Shown: positions 36,112 to 44,376, counted from the first letter of the stretch. The stretch: DNA of 64,000 bases from Carnobacterium maltaromaticum DSM 20342 (GCF_000744945.1 NZ_JQMX01000001.1:1240001-1304000), one strand, 5' to 3'. Numbers and translations are program-made. Notes: generated from the letters alone by a model not told the origin.

Positions 36112-36315
36112 TCATTGAGATACATACTCGATTTTTTCAAGTAAAGAGTGCTGAATCTCAGATATTTGTTTGTTTTCCTCACAAATCAATCCATCATTTT
36201 CTAATGACTCTGTTACTCCTAACGCAACATAAGTGGGATATAAACACAACTTTTCTTCTACGATATAGGTAACTTTATCTATTAAATCGTAATATTTTTT
36301 CAAGAAATCATTCAT
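36112..36315 (-). CDS. Small unknown early protein, possibly truncated by a stop codon
   Basis: 67 residues (MNDFLKKYYDLIDKV..., ending EKIEYVSQ). After its TGA the same frame stays open for 28 more codons of protein-like sequence (LEDFYEGRLAIKIKDTDYCI...) and ends exactly at the ribosome site of the next gene. In an operon with almost no gaps this suggests an original product of about 95 residues cut by a nonsense mutation. Function unknown. Confidence 0.6.
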   Translation of the reverse strand: MNDFLKKYYDLIDKVTYIVEEKLCLYPTYVALGVTESLENDGLICEENKQISEIQHSLLEKIEYVSQ

Positions 36316-36329
36316 TCCCTCACACCTTC

Positions 36330-36620
36330 CTAATAAATTTCAATTTCGTCTAAATCAACTAAAACTTCAATCCCTTTAGCTATTGAAAATTCTGTAGCCC
36401 AATCTGGATATTCTCCGTTTACTTTGATGTCTCCGACACCTTCAACATGAGTATCAATTCCTAGTCTTAAAAGGACTTTGAGAATGTGCTTACCTAAATC
36501 GTTAATATTATCAAGATCGTACATTGATTTTGAAAATTCTTCTAACCATTCCTTGTTGTAAATTGATTCATCGATTGAAATTTTAGCTTCCCGTGCTGTT
36601 GTGTAATTAAATGTTTTCAT
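36330..36620 (-). CDS. Unknown early protein (about 96 residues)
   Basis: The start was set at MKTFNYTTAREAK with TGGAGGGAAAACAC upstream. Acidic mixed protein; 'DLGKHILKVLLRLGIDTHVEG' and 'KGIEVLVDLDEIEIY' are the clearest ordered parts. It directly follows the methyltransferase gene. No family was recognised. Confidence 0.65.
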   Translation of the reverse strand: MKTFNYTTAREAKISIDESIYNKEWLEEFSKSMYDLDNINDLGKHILKVLLRLGIDTHVEGVGDIKVNGEYPDWATEFSIAKGIEVLVDLDEIEIY

Positions 36621-36634
36621 GTGTTTTCCCTCCA

Positions 36635-37606
36635 TTAAAATAAGCTTTCTTGCTTAATACCACCGCCATAATTTCCACTTAGTAATACTTTGAATATTGC
36701 TTCTAACACTTGAACAACTATTGAATTGCCTGCTTGGTGGTACAATGTTCCGTTTAGCTTCCCTTGCATACCATGATGTTCTTTATTAGCTCGATCAAAA
36801 TCTTCATCGGTAAAGCCCATTAAGCGCCAACACTCACGCTCTGTTAATATCCGATACTTGTCATTTGATATTTTTATCACTCCTGCGTTAGGACATCTTA
36901 CTTGCTTTGTCGTGATAGTAAAAGCATGTGTTGTGATTTCTTCTAACATTCCATTGAAATTCGAATGATTTTCATTTCCTGGCAATTTTTTAATCATGCT
37001 AGGCTGAGTCAAAATATATTTTTCATCAAATGATGCTTCAAGAAAGTCTGTTATAATCGGCGCTGTAGTTTTTTCTAACTTTGAGTAATCAAAAACATTG
37101 CCGTTTAAACAACTAATTGCAAAAAGTCTTTTTCGATGTTGAGGTATTCCAAAATCCAAAGAGTTTAATATCTCATAGTTTGTTGTGTATCCTAGTTTAT
37201 CGAGATCGTTAATATATCGATTAAATGCTGGTAAATGTTTTTTATTTAAAACGTTTGGAACATTCTCCCAAATCACAACTGAAGGCTTCCACACACCTAA
37301 ATTCTGTATTATTTGAATAGTTTCAAACATCAGACTACTTCTAGTCCCATCTTCAACGTTTCCCCCGTATTGTTTACCGCCAATCGAATAATCTTGGCAA
37401 GGTGAACCATGTATCAACCAATCAGGCCTTAAATTATATCCTCGAACATCTTGGGCAGCATATCGGTTATCAAACATTGCGTTGTAACTACGGACTGCTT
37501 TTTCGTTCCATTCAACGTAATCAATGCTTTTATGCTTTATTTTTAAATTGATTAAGGCTTTTTTTGGAGCACCAATCCCACCAAAAAGTTCTAATATTTT
37601 GATCAC
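36635..37606 (-). CDS. DNA (cytosine-5-)-methyltransferase, phage orphan
   Basis: 323 residues with the C5-methyltransferase motif order: motif I 'ILELFGGIGAPKKAL', motif IV 'HGSPCQDYSIGGKQ' with the catalytic Cys, motif VI 'VIWENVPNVL', motif VIII 'FGIPQHRKRLFAI', motif IX 'RILTERECWRLMGF' and motif X 'QAGNSIVVQVLEAIF'. No restriction endonuclease is nearby. It probably protects phage DNA from host restriction or modulates expression. The recognition sequence cannot be read from the protein. Confidence 0.94.
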   Translation of the reverse strand: MIKILELFGGIGAPKKALINLKIKHKSIDYVEWNEKAVRSYNAMFDNRYAAQDVRGYNLRPDWLIHGSPCQDYSIGGKQYGGNVEDGTRSSLMFETIQIIQNLGVWKPSVVIWENVPNVLNKKHLPAFNRYINDLDKLGYTTNYEILNSLDFGIPQHRKRLFAISCLNGNVFDYSKLEKTTAPIITDFLEASFDEKYILTQPSMIKKLPGNENHSNFNGMLEEITTHAFTITTKQVRCPNAGVIKISNDKYRILTERECWRLMGFTDEDFDRANKEHHGMQGKLNGTLYHQAGNSIVVQVLEAIFKVLLSGNYGGGIKQESLF

Positions 37607-37619
37607 TTACTCCACCTCT

Positions 37620-37913
37620 TCATATATTTATTTTCTTCCCTGTAGGCGTTACCCTAGTTTCGATTGTTAAAATCCATTGATCCAAGTCATCAAAAGTAAA
37701 ACCCATTTTAGCTAACTCGTTAGGCAGCCTATTTGCTTCTCTCATGCAGTAAAGATTTTCAAGAGCACACTCGCTACGACCAAATTTAAACAGGTGCTTT
37801 TTGGATTTCTCCCCTTGCAACCGGCCATGAAGGTAAACGTATAAATGGCCTTTAGATTTCACAAATTTTAAATATCCAGTGCCTTCTATCACTCGCCTTT
37901 CACTCCTTGCCAT
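37620..37913 (-). CDS. Unknown early protein (97 residues)
   Basis: Basic protein ('GTGYLKFVKSKGHLYVYLHGRLQGEKSKKHLFKFG'-type beta region, then a helical part). It could bind nucleic acid by composition. It sits between the DnaD-type initiator block and the methyltransferase. No family was recognised. Confidence 0.65.
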   Translation of the reverse strand: MARSERRVIEGTGYLKFVKSKGHLYVYLHGRLQGEKSKKHLFKFGRSECALENLYCMREANRLPNELAKMGFTFDDLDQWILTIETRVTPTGKKINI

Positions 37914-37984
37914 TGCTGGGTTGTCCCTCGTGGTTAAATATTATTGAGTGGGGGACAACCTCGGTTTAATTGGTTTTATATCTA

Positions 37985-38230
37985 TTATAAAAATTCATCA
38001 GCATCCATTCGAACTGCTTCGCTCATATTAAAATAGTCAATAAATTTATTTTGATAGAGCCAAACGTTCGCAATGATAAAAAAGTTTTTAAATAGCTTTT
38101 TGCCTTCTTCGCTAGATGGACTTTTTCCCTCAGCCTTTAAGGCTTTAAATTTATCTTTAGATGGTTCAACAACCCAATCTGGCAGATCGTTATACTTGTT
38201 CACGTTTAACATTGCTACAGACCAATTCAT
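37985..38230 (-). CDS. Unknown early protein coupled to the initiator gene (81 residues)
   Basis: Starts in a TAATG overlap with the stop of the DnaD-type gene, so it is translationally coupled. Mixed helical protein (MNWSVAMLNVNKYNDLPDWV...). The conserved coupling suggests a replication-related role, perhaps a loader, but no motif supports that. Confidence 0.65.
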   Translation of the reverse strand: MNWSVAMLNVNKYNDLPDWVVEPSKDKFKALKAEGKSPSSEEGKKLFKNFFIIANVWLYQNKFIDYFNMSEAVRMDADEFL

Positions 38231-39036
38231 TATTCATCCTCACTCATTTCTTTTAAAAATTCTTCGTCAGAAGTACGCTCTATCATTTGTTTAGGCGGTT
38301 TGTAGTCATCTTTAGCCCAATCTGGCAATGTTTCTTTACGATTAACGCCTTGGTTTGGCTGTTTCTTCTGCTTACGCTGTTCCTCAAAAGTAAGAACATC
38401 CTCTCTAGTGCTAAAGCCTTTTGATTCCCAGTTTTTCAATATTGTTTCAAGATACTTATAGCTACGAACGTTGTTAGCAAGCATCGTTTCAATGCCATGA
38501 ATAACAATATCGTCGTTGCCATTAAAATCCTCTGCCCACATTTTTAAATTTTCAAGAATATAAGGGCTTGCTGTGACTTCAACAAATTTAAGCCAATACG
38601 CATCCGCTGTCGTCGTCTGGTCTTGTTTCTGTTTAGTTTCTGTTTTGTTTAGTTTCTGTTTAGTTAATGTACTACTCTGTTGTATACCGTCTTGTATACT
38701 CCCTTGTACACTGCGTTGTATACTCTGTTGTGTACTGTCTTGTATACTATTTGACGTATAGAGTACACATACCTTATAAGAAGTAGCTTTTTTACCGTTA
38801 CTTTTGAAATCAATCAAGCCTAGCTGCTTTAAAACATTTCTGTTTTTATTTATGCCAGCTCTAGATAATCCCGAAAGTGTTTCAAGCGTTTGATTAGCAG
38901 CTGTAAACCATTCAATCCATGCACATTTATTGTTTATTTCCATCAATGCGTACCATAAAGCAATTTGTCCACTGGATAATTTAGTTTCATACATCTTGTA
39001 ATCTCTAAACGCTTGTAACTGTGATAAATAATTCAA
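38230..39036 (-). CDS. Replication initiator, DnaD-like C-terminal domain
   Basis: 268 residues. The N-terminal winged-helix region (about 15-85, 'LSSGQIALWYALMEINNKC', 'LSGLSRAGINKNRNVLKQLGLI') is followed by a Gln/Ser-rich linker (about 92-135) encoded by the iteron array. The DnaD-type helical domain (about 145-205) ends with 'SYKYLETILKNWESKGF'. It opens the phage origin and recruits helicase. The initiator gene containing its own origin repeats is a common phage arrangement. Confidence 0.9.
   Translation of the reverse strand: MNYLSQLQAFRDYKMYETKLSSGQIALWYALMEINNKCAWIEWFTAANQTLETLSGLSRAGINKNRNVLKQLGLIDFKSNGKKATSYKVCVLYTSNSIQDSTQQSIQRSVQGSIQDGIQQSSTLTKQKLNKTETKQKQDQTTTADAYWLKFVEVTASPYILENLKMWAEDFNGNDDIVIHGIETMLANNVRSYKYLETILKNWESKGFSTREDVLTFEEQRKQKKQPNQGVNRKETLPDWAKDDYKPPKQMIERTSDEEFLKEMSEDE
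38670..38753. repeat. 12-bp iteron array, probable phage replication origin
   Basis: Six direct repeats with exact 12-bp period begin at 38682, 38694, 38706, 38718, 38730 and 38742. Each starts GTATAC or a one-base variant (GTACAC, GTGTAC), and a degenerate seventh lies at 38670. They sit inside the initiator gene and encode the SIQD/STQQ/SIQR/SVQG linker, so the period keeps the frame. This is how origins are arranged in many temperate phages (for example lambda O). Confidence 0.8.
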
Positions 39037-39052
39037 TTGGCTACCTCCTTCC

Positions 39053-39745
39053 TTATGCTATATAAACTGGTGTACCTGTAATTGCTTGTATTTCTTTTTT
39101 AAAACGTTCAGCATTTGAATTGCTATCAGATAGATGAAGCAACCAAACTTCTTTTAACTCGCTTAAATCAGTCGCTTTTATGAACTCTTTGACGTTCTCT
39201 AATGAGAAGTGACTCTTTAATACCCGATTCTTTAAATAGGCTCCTATACGCCCATTTTTAACATTTTCGTTTAAAATATCTAAGGCATAATTACATTCAA
39301 TCATTAGATGCGTGATCCCTTTAAATTTGTAACGGATATAATAAGTGTCCGTTGCAAAAAGTAGTTTTTCGTTTGTTTTACTGGAATGAATTAGATAGCC
39401 AAAAGGCTCGCTCGCATCGTGTTCCGTTGGAAATGGAATAATACTCCAGTTCCCTATTTGTTTCTGTTTTAACGGTTCTAAACAATGGACCCGATAACTT
39501 GGAAGTTTCAAGGCCTCTTGAGTTCCTTTACTGGTGAAAGTATCAATACTAGTTGTTTTTAATAGCTCGTTAGCGTATTTAGAGTGATCACCATGTTCAT
39601 GTGTGATTAAGCAGCCATCAATCGACTGCCAATCACATTTTATTTTGTTTAACTTTATTCCTGCTTCAAGTAGCAAAGAACGCTCACCATCACTGATTTT
39701 ATAAGCATTCCCTTTACTGCTTGAGCCAAATACTTCGATATTCAT
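39053..39745 (-). CDS. MBL-fold metallo-hydrolase
   Basis: 230 residues with the metallo-beta-lactamase metal motif 'THEHGDHS' (about 49-56), upstream 'GSSSKGNAYKI' (YycJ-like start) and later 'FPTEHDASEP' and 'LLHLSDSNSN'. It could be a nuclease-type hydrolase. MBL genes next to recT are frequent in Firmicutes phage recombination modules. Substrate unknown. Confidence 0.88.
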   Translation of the reverse strand: MNIEVFGSSSKGNAYKISDGERSLLLEAGIKLNKIKCDWQSIDGCLITHEHGDHSKYANELLKTTSIDTFTSKGTQEALKLPSYRVHCLEPLKQKQIGNWSIIPFPTEHDASEPFGYLIHSSKTNEKLLFATDTYYIRYKFKGITHLMIECNYALDILNENVKNGRIGAYLKNRVLKSHFSLENVKEFIKATDLSELKEVWLLHLSDSNSNAERFKKEIQAITGTPVYIA

Positions 39746-39747
39746 AA

Positions 39748-40632
39748 TTAAAATGCTGGCTCAATCGGTGGATTAACTTCATCAAAGAGCTGACTTTGTT
39801 CAATTTCAGGACCTTCGTTTTCTTGATAAATCGGAGGCTCTTCTTCCGTTATAAAGTCAATTATTTCTTTATTAGCATTCTCTTTGATTTCAGCTTTAAC
39901 TTCATCTTCTACCGCTTCAACCTCTTTAGGACCATTATCATACTCATTTTCAGTTGTATTATTAATAGCTTCAATTAGTAAATCACTGTCATCGCTAGTA
40001 TTTATAAAGGCTTTTGCTGCTCTGTTAATGACAGTACGCTTAGCCATTTCTTGCGGGAATTTCTTCTGAACATTCGTTGTTTTCGCTTGGCTCCAAGATG
40101 CATCAATTTCTTTTTTAGTCATTGTAGTTAGAACTTGATCACCATCTTCTTTTTCAATAATTGCATAAACTCCAATGATTTCATTGTCTCTGTTTTCGAA
40201 CTTCGTATCATGTTTGAGTAGTATTTCTTTTCCTTTTTCAATTGCAATAACAAAGTCATCACCTTTAAAAATGATATTGGCCCATATATCTTTAACTCCA
40301 CTAAGGCGTTTAAGAACTGCCTGAGTGCCAAAATATGATCGTGTCATTTTAAGATTATTTCCATATGGTACAAAGTAACATTGAGTCTTAGCTGGGCTTA
40401 ACCCTTGAATAACCATGTCTAAAAGTGAATTTGCAATTGACTCTTTCGAGCATTTTTCTAGTAAATTACCATTAGATGAATTTGTCATTGCGAAAAATGC
40501 TGATTTTAAAGCATTGGCTGAGCTATAAGAAGTTGGTAGTGCTAAACCATCGCTCTCCATTTCATTAATTCTTTTTGCTACTGTATCTGTAATATCTTTT
40601 TGAATGACCATAGGCGCTTGGTTAGTTGTCAT
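39748..40632 (-). CDS. recT: RecT-family single-strand annealing protein
   Basis: 294 residues. The RecT core is seen at about 60-210 ('ESIANSLLDMVIQGLSPAKTQCYFVPYG', 'MTRSYFGTQAVLKRL', 'KFPQEMAKRTVINRAAKAF'). The C-terminal about 70 residues are acidic and disordered. It anneals complementary strands in phage recombination. No RecE-type exonuclease is next to it; the AAA/SbcC-like protein upstream and the MBL hydrolase are the partners in position. Confidence 0.93.
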   Translation of the reverse strand: MTTNQAPMVIQKDITDTVAKRINEMESDGLALPTSYSSANALKSAFFAMTNSSNGNLLEKCSKESIANSLLDMVIQGLSPAKTQCYFVPYGNNLKMTRSYFGTQAVLKRLSGVKDIWANIIFKGDDFVIAIEKGKEILLKHDTKFENRDNEIIGVYAIIEKEDGDQVLTTMTKKEIDASWSQAKTTNVQKKFPQEMAKRTVINRAAKAFINTSDDSDLLIEAINNTTENEYDNGPKEVEAVEDEVKAEIKENANKEIIDFITEEEPPIYQENEGPEIEQSQLFDEVNPPIEPAF

Positions 40633-40910
40633 TATTTGATTACCTCCTGAAATATTTTTCTGATTGTTTCCTCATGCCCTTTAATTGCATCCTCTTCATT
40701 TGAGTATCGTTTGCAATAAATATCTCCAAAATCAATTATTTCTTCTGCTTGATTCGAAGGGAAAACCATCGTTTCATATCCTGCATCAACGGTGCATGTA
40801 GTTGATACGTGAAAATAACATTTCTTGCGATTGATCCAGGTTCTTATATGGAAATTTTCGTGTAGCGTTCGTTTTAACTTCCACTCAGCCTCGTATTTTT
40901 CCATATCCAT
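40632..40910 (-). CDS. Unknown protein of the recombination module (92 residues)
   Basis: Basic/aromatic small protein ('LHENFHIRTWINRKKCYFHV'). It starts in an ATG overlapping the ATPase stop (TAATG), with GGAGGTAGCG upstream, and ends one base into recT. Translational coupling on both sides suggests a role with these proteins. No family was recognised. Confidence 0.65.
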   Translation of the reverse strand: MDMEKYEAEWKLKRTLHENFHIRTWINRKKCYFHVSTTCTVDAGYETMVFPSNQAEEIIDFGDIYCKRYSNEEDAIKGHEETIRKIFQEVIK

Positions 40911-42925
40911 TACGCTACCTCCATTTTCAAGTCTTTGTCTTTACTTACGCTTAACGTGATTGTTTGGGCTTGTACTGCTAATAAATCATTAATTGATTCT
41001 GCATTGTCAATAAAAATTGGTGCGTTTATTTGGTTGATTTCGGTTACTGTGTTGATAATATCTAACCCTGCATTAATTCTTGCAGCGTTGTTTAGTCCTG
41101 ATGAATAAGGAACGCCCTTAACAGTTACCTCGCATACTTCTTTAAGACCGCCGTTTATTTGTTCTTCAAACAGTTTGAAATCAACATAATTAAATTTGGC
41201 GTTAATTTTACTAGTTAGTAGGTCAACTTTTGTTCTAATAAATTCATCTAGTAAATAGAGTTGTTGATCTAACTCACCGAATTTAACTGATAAAAGTTTT
41301 TCTTCCTCAATCAATTCTTGCTTACGAGCTTCTTGTTTTTCAGATAAAACATACTCATAAAGCTGTTCGTTCAGCTGATTAATAGATAATTTAATGTTAC
41401 TGATAACCTCTTTTTGCGATTGAAGCTCTTTATCATCGCCAGTTTGAATTGTGATGATTTCTTGCTTAATTGCTTCAATTTCAACAATTTTCTTTTTATA
41501 CTGTTCTGTTTCAATGAAAGGAGTAGCATTATTTTGAATTGCTTCAATTTGCTTAATAATTGCTGTGTGTTGGCTTTTTAGGTCATCACGTACTTTTATT
41601 CGTTTATCAAGTTCTGTTGTATCAGCCACCTGATTTTGTAGGTCTTGAAGTAATTCTTCGTGTACTTCCTCTTCTTTTGAAAGGCTCGTTCCTTGCTCGT
41701 TTATTTGTTCTAATTCGCTAGCTCGGTTTAAATTGAAAGCTTCACGTTCTTTTTGATAGGTTTCTTTAATTGTCGCCTGCTGTTCAACTGGAAGATCTTG
41801 GTTACAGAACTGACAAGTTGTTTTATGTTCGTCAAAGTCTGGAAAATTGTTATCTCGGATAGAAATATATTTATTTCTCAAACCTTCTTTTTCCTGTTGA
41901 AGTCTGCTGATATAACTTTTTTCGGATTCAATATCAGTTTTCAAACTAGAAATATGCTTCTCTTCCTCTAAGACTTCATTTTGAGCCGACATAGCTTGTT
42001 CATATACAATTTGCTTACCTGATTGTAAACCTGCTATTTTTTCGTTCTGTTTAATCGTGTAATTACTTTTATCTGCTTCAAGTTCAGCTACTTTGGTAGT
42101 TAACTCTGAACGTTTGTTTGTAAGATACGTTCCATTTGTTTTACTGGCTAGTTCCTGTTCATTTTTGGCTAGTTCGGTTTCACGACTGGTTTTTTTAGCT
42201 TCTAAACTTATTTTATTTTGAATAGTTAAGTCTGGATTAATTGACCGGTCCACTTCATCAATTCTTTGAGGAATATTATCTAAGTCCTTGTTAATGTTTC
42301 TTCGTTCTTCAGCAATCATTTGGCGCTTATCTTCTACTGAATGCTTTCCAAGGATATCTAGCAACGGTTTAAGTTCTTTGTTACTCTCAATTACTTGAAT
42401 ATCTGTTAAATCTTCTACTAGGCTGAATAACATTTTACGTCTATCTTTGGCTGGCATCTTCTCAGCTATATAGTAGATATTTGTAATTTGTTTAAATGTT
42501 TCTTCGTTAACAATTTCTTCAATTCGCTTTTTAAACTTAATTTGAGTTTGTTTTAATCCGTCAATCCTATATGTGGCATCGTGGCCTTCAAATGTTTCAG
42601 CGTTCGAACCTCGTTTCTTAGTCCACTTCTCTTTATTCATACGAGAAAACTCGATTTCTTCACCATCAATTAGTAATTCAAGCACAACTTCGGTCTCTAA
42701 ATGATGAATTTCTTGATTATTCTGATCCAGCGGCTTCCATGAAAACTTGGTTGAATCCTTGCTATCTTTACCGAATAAGCACCATAGAAAGGCATCGTAT
42801 AAGGTTGTTTTACCTGTAGCATTATCACCGAAAACTTGGACATTCTTAACGTTCGCTGCTAACTCAAACTCCTTAAATCCTTTAAAGTTCCGTACTTTCA
42901 TATTGATTAATTCAATTTTTTTCAT
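40910..42925 (-). CDS. AAA family ATPase, SbcC/Rad50-like
   Basis: 671 residues. N-terminal Walker A 'GDNATGKTTLYDAF' (about 33-46), long coiled coils (about 200-340 and 400-530) flanking a zinc-hook-like 'CQFCNQDLP' (about 372-380), and a C-terminal part with 'LNNAARINAGLDIINTV' and a Walker B-type 'APIFIDNAESI'. It is a smaller Rad50/SbcC-like protein typical of phage recombination modules, probably processing ends for RecT. Confidence 0.9.
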   Translation of the reverse strand: MKKIELINMKVRNFKGFKEFELAANVKNVQVFGDNATGKTTLYDAFLWCLFGKDSKDSTKFSWKPLDQNNQEIHHLETEVVLELLIDGEEIEFSRMNKEKWTKKRGSNAETFEGHDATYRIDGLKQTQIKFKKRIEEIVNEETFKQITNIYYIAEKMPAKDRRKMLFSLVEDLTDIQVIESNKELKPLLDILGKHSVEDKRQMIAEERRNINKDLDNIPQRIDEVDRSINPDLTIQNKISLEAKKTSRETELAKNEQELASKTNGTYLTNKRSELTTKVAELEADKSNYTIKQNEKIAGLQSGKQIVYEQAMSAQNEVLEEEKHISSLKTDIESEKSYISRLQQEKEGLRNKYISIRDNNFPDFDEHKTTCQFCNQDLPVEQQATIKETYQKEREAFNLNRASELEQINEQGTSLSKEEEVHEELLQDLQNQVADTTELDKRIKVRDDLKSQHTAIIKQIEAIQNNATPFIETEQYKKKIVEIEAIKQEIITIQTGDDKELQSQKEVISNIKLSINQLNEQLYEYVLSEKQEARKQELIEEEKLLSVKFGELDQQLYLLDEFIRTKVDLLTSKINAKFNYVDFKLFEEQINGGLKEVCEVTVKGVPYSSGLNNAARINAGLDIINTVTEINQINAPIFIDNAESINDLLAVQAQTITLSVSKDKDLKMEVA

Positions 42926-42947
42926 TGTTGTGTTCCTCCTAATATGG

Positions 42948-43014
42948 TAGAATTACTTTAATATATTTTTCTAAGCCGACTAACTGGGAGTGCAATCCTG
43001 GTTGGTCTTTTTTT
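42948..43014 (+). ncRNA. Possible short plus-strand RNA antisense to the zinc-ribbon gene
   Basis: TGG-TAGAAT (42945-42953) is followed by a hairpin with 7-bp arms (GACTAAC 42978-42984, GTTGGTC 43001-43007) and T7 (43008-43014) on the plus strand. A transcript of about 55 nt would overlap the 3' end of the minus-strand gene at 42980. It could also be only a terminator facing the other way. Confidence 0.35.
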
Positions 43015-43129
43015 GTGGTAATCCGCAAATCCCGCAAAATTTATGATCATGTTTAATTCGGTCAAATCCGCATCTTTCACAAGTGCGACAAATTTCAGGA
43101 GACATTTTTTCATCCTTGATAATTTCCAT
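42980..43129 (-). CDS. Zinc-ribbon small protein (49 residues)
   Basis: Frame MEIIKDEKMSPEICRTC... with two Cys pairs ('CRTCERC' and 'CGICG') spaced as in a zinc ribbon. The start directly follows the stop of the preceding small membrane protein gene, indicating coupling. Function unknown; possibly nucleic acid binding. Confidence 0.65.
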   Translation of the reverse strand: MEIIKDEKMSPEICRTCERCGFDRIKHDHKFCGICGLPQKKTNQDCTPS

Positions 43130-43276
43130 TTATATCACCACCGATACAAGTAAAACGATTGCGCCACATGCGATTGGAAAACCTAAACCGCCGTAAAACC
43201 ACAAAGCCATGTTTTTATTTTCAATTCCAAAATAATCATTTAGGCTACTTACTGCTGTTTTTACTTTTTCTTCCAT
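43130..43276 (-). CDS. Small membrane protein (48 residues)
   Basis: Frame MEEKVKTAVSSLNDYF... with one hydrophobic segment (about 25-48, 'MALWFYGGLGFPIACGAIVL'). AGGGGG lies about 8 bases upstream of ATG. The start lies inside the end of the previous small gene. Unknown role. Confidence 0.6.
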   Translation of the reverse strand: MEEKVKTAVSSLNDYFGIENKNMALWFYGGLGFPIACGAIVLLVSVVI

Positions 43277-43406
43277 GGATCATACCCCCTGAGATAATTT
43301 TTTTACTTTCATCTTTCGAATGTGCTTTGTTTTCAGATAAGTGCAAGTTAGTAATAACCGAAACGCTGATTAATACTCCTATCACAACACCAATAAATTC
43401 ATTCAT
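43245..43406 (-). CDS. Small membrane protein (53 residues)
   Basis: Frame MNEFIGVVIGVLISVSVITN... with an N-terminal membrane helix (about 4-22) and a basic tail. It starts in an ATGA overlap with the stop of the HTH gene. It overlaps the next small gene by 32 bases in another frame. Unknown role. Confidence 0.55.
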   Translation of the reverse strand: MNEFIGVVIGVLISVSVITNLHLSENKAHSKDESKKIISGGMIHGRKSKNSSK

Positions 43407-43606
43407 TTGCTTACCTTTCCGCCTGCCAGCGATTTATTTTTAAACCAATTATCTGCCTCAATTAAATCAATCCGGATAATAGAATCTTTACGATCATTCG
43501 GCAAAGGATTATTTCGATCGTTTGTCCATCTATATATCGTTTTAGTTGAAACTTTAAAATGTGCGGCAACCTCTTTGACTGTTTTCCATTCAGCAACTTG
43601 TTGCAT
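43403..43606 (-). CDS. Excisionase-like helix-turn-helix protein
   Basis: 67 residues. 'WKTVKEVAAHFKVSTKTIYRWTND' is a winged helix-turn-helix of the MerR/excisionase (HTH_17) kind. It is a candidate for directionality factor or early regulator, although it is far from the integrase. ATG has AGGAGGAGT upstream. Confidence 0.75.
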   Translation of the reverse strand: MQQVAEWKTVKEVAAHFKVSTKTIYRWTNDRNNPLPNDRKDSIIRIDLIEADNWFKNKSLAGGKVSK

Positions 43607-43618
43607 AACTACTCCTCC

Positions 43619-44137
43619 TTATGTTAGGTAACCTTCTGAAAGCCAATAAGGAATTCTTATCTTTATTAACTGATTGGTTGATACATCAATCTTTCTATTA
43701 ATTAAACTTACTATTTTCAGCTCAATTAAAATTTCATCTAAAAACTCATTTGCATATGCTGCTAATACTGACTTATCCGAATCTGTTAACTTATGATTGA
43801 GTATCGTTAATGCCAACTCAGCTTGCTCTTTCATTGCTTTTCGTTCGTTTGATTCTTTTCTTTGGAAAACATCCATTGCAAATGCTGATTCTTCGTACTT
43901 ATCAGAGTTAAAATTCGGTAAAGTACCAAAACTCTCGTGCGCCAGTTGTTGGCTTAATTCTGAATCATTTATCACTGATGCAATTTCTACCATTGCATCA
44001 ACAGGAGTTGGACCTCCGTTGTAATATCCGTTCACAGTTGATTTAGCACGATGTATTTCTCTAGCTAAATGAGTTTGTTGGATATGTTTTCTTCCAGATG
44101 CTTCTATTAAAAATGGACTAATTACTTTTGAACTCAA
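43619..44137 (-). CDS. Early HTH regulator
   Basis: About 172 residues. An N-terminal helix-turn-helix is seen ('IQQTHLAREIHRAKSTVNGYYNGG', about 15-40), followed by a helical region. The start was set at TTG 44137 because GGGGG lies 7 bases upstream and it overlaps the previous stop. The product resembles XRE-type phage regulators of lactobacillales. Confidence 0.7.
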   Translation of the reverse strand: MSSKVISPFLIEASGRKHIQQTHLAREIHRAKSTVNGYYNGGPTPVDAMVEIASVINDSELSQQLAHESFGTLPNFNSDKYEESAFAMDVFQRKESNERKAMKEQAELALTILNHKLTDSDKSVLAAYANEFLDEILIELKIVSLINRKIDVSTNQLIKIRIPYWLSEGYLT

Positions 44138-44370
44138 CTTGCTAGCCCCCAATCAAGTGTTACTCGGTTTGTTTCTGGTTCTACTAAAACTAAAATATTT
44201 GATGATTCCAGTTGATCCGCATAATCTTCAATTTCATTAAATGTAAATGGCAATCTATCGGTTTTATTTCCTTCCAAAACATTATTGCCAATGATTTCAG
44301 CAATTCGTTTTAATTTGTAATACTCCTTTTTTTCAATTACAACTTTTGTTAACTCTTCGATAATATTCAT
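44134..44370 (-). CDS. Unknown early protein (78 residues)
   Basis: Mixed alpha/beta small protein (MNIIEELTKVVIEKKEYYKL..., ending VTLDWGLAS). AGGAGG lies about 10 bases before ATG, within the first of two duplicated divergent regulatory segments. No family was recognised. Confidence 0.65.
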   Translation of the reverse strand: MNIIEELTKVVIEKKEYYKLKRIAEIIGNNVLEGNKTDRLPFTFNEIEDYADQLESSNILVLVEPETNRVTLDWGLAS

Positions 44371-44376
44371 GTGTGT

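Noticed and set aside
38670..38753. Short regularly spaced repeats as a CRISPR array
   Set aside because: Units are 12 bp with no spacers, are in frame within a replication gene, and no cas genes exist; an iteron origin fits better.
40910..42925. SbcC-like ATPase as a defence (for example Wadjet or Old-type) gene
   Set aside because: Its neighbours recT and MBL hydrolase and its position in the early operon fit a phage recombination module.
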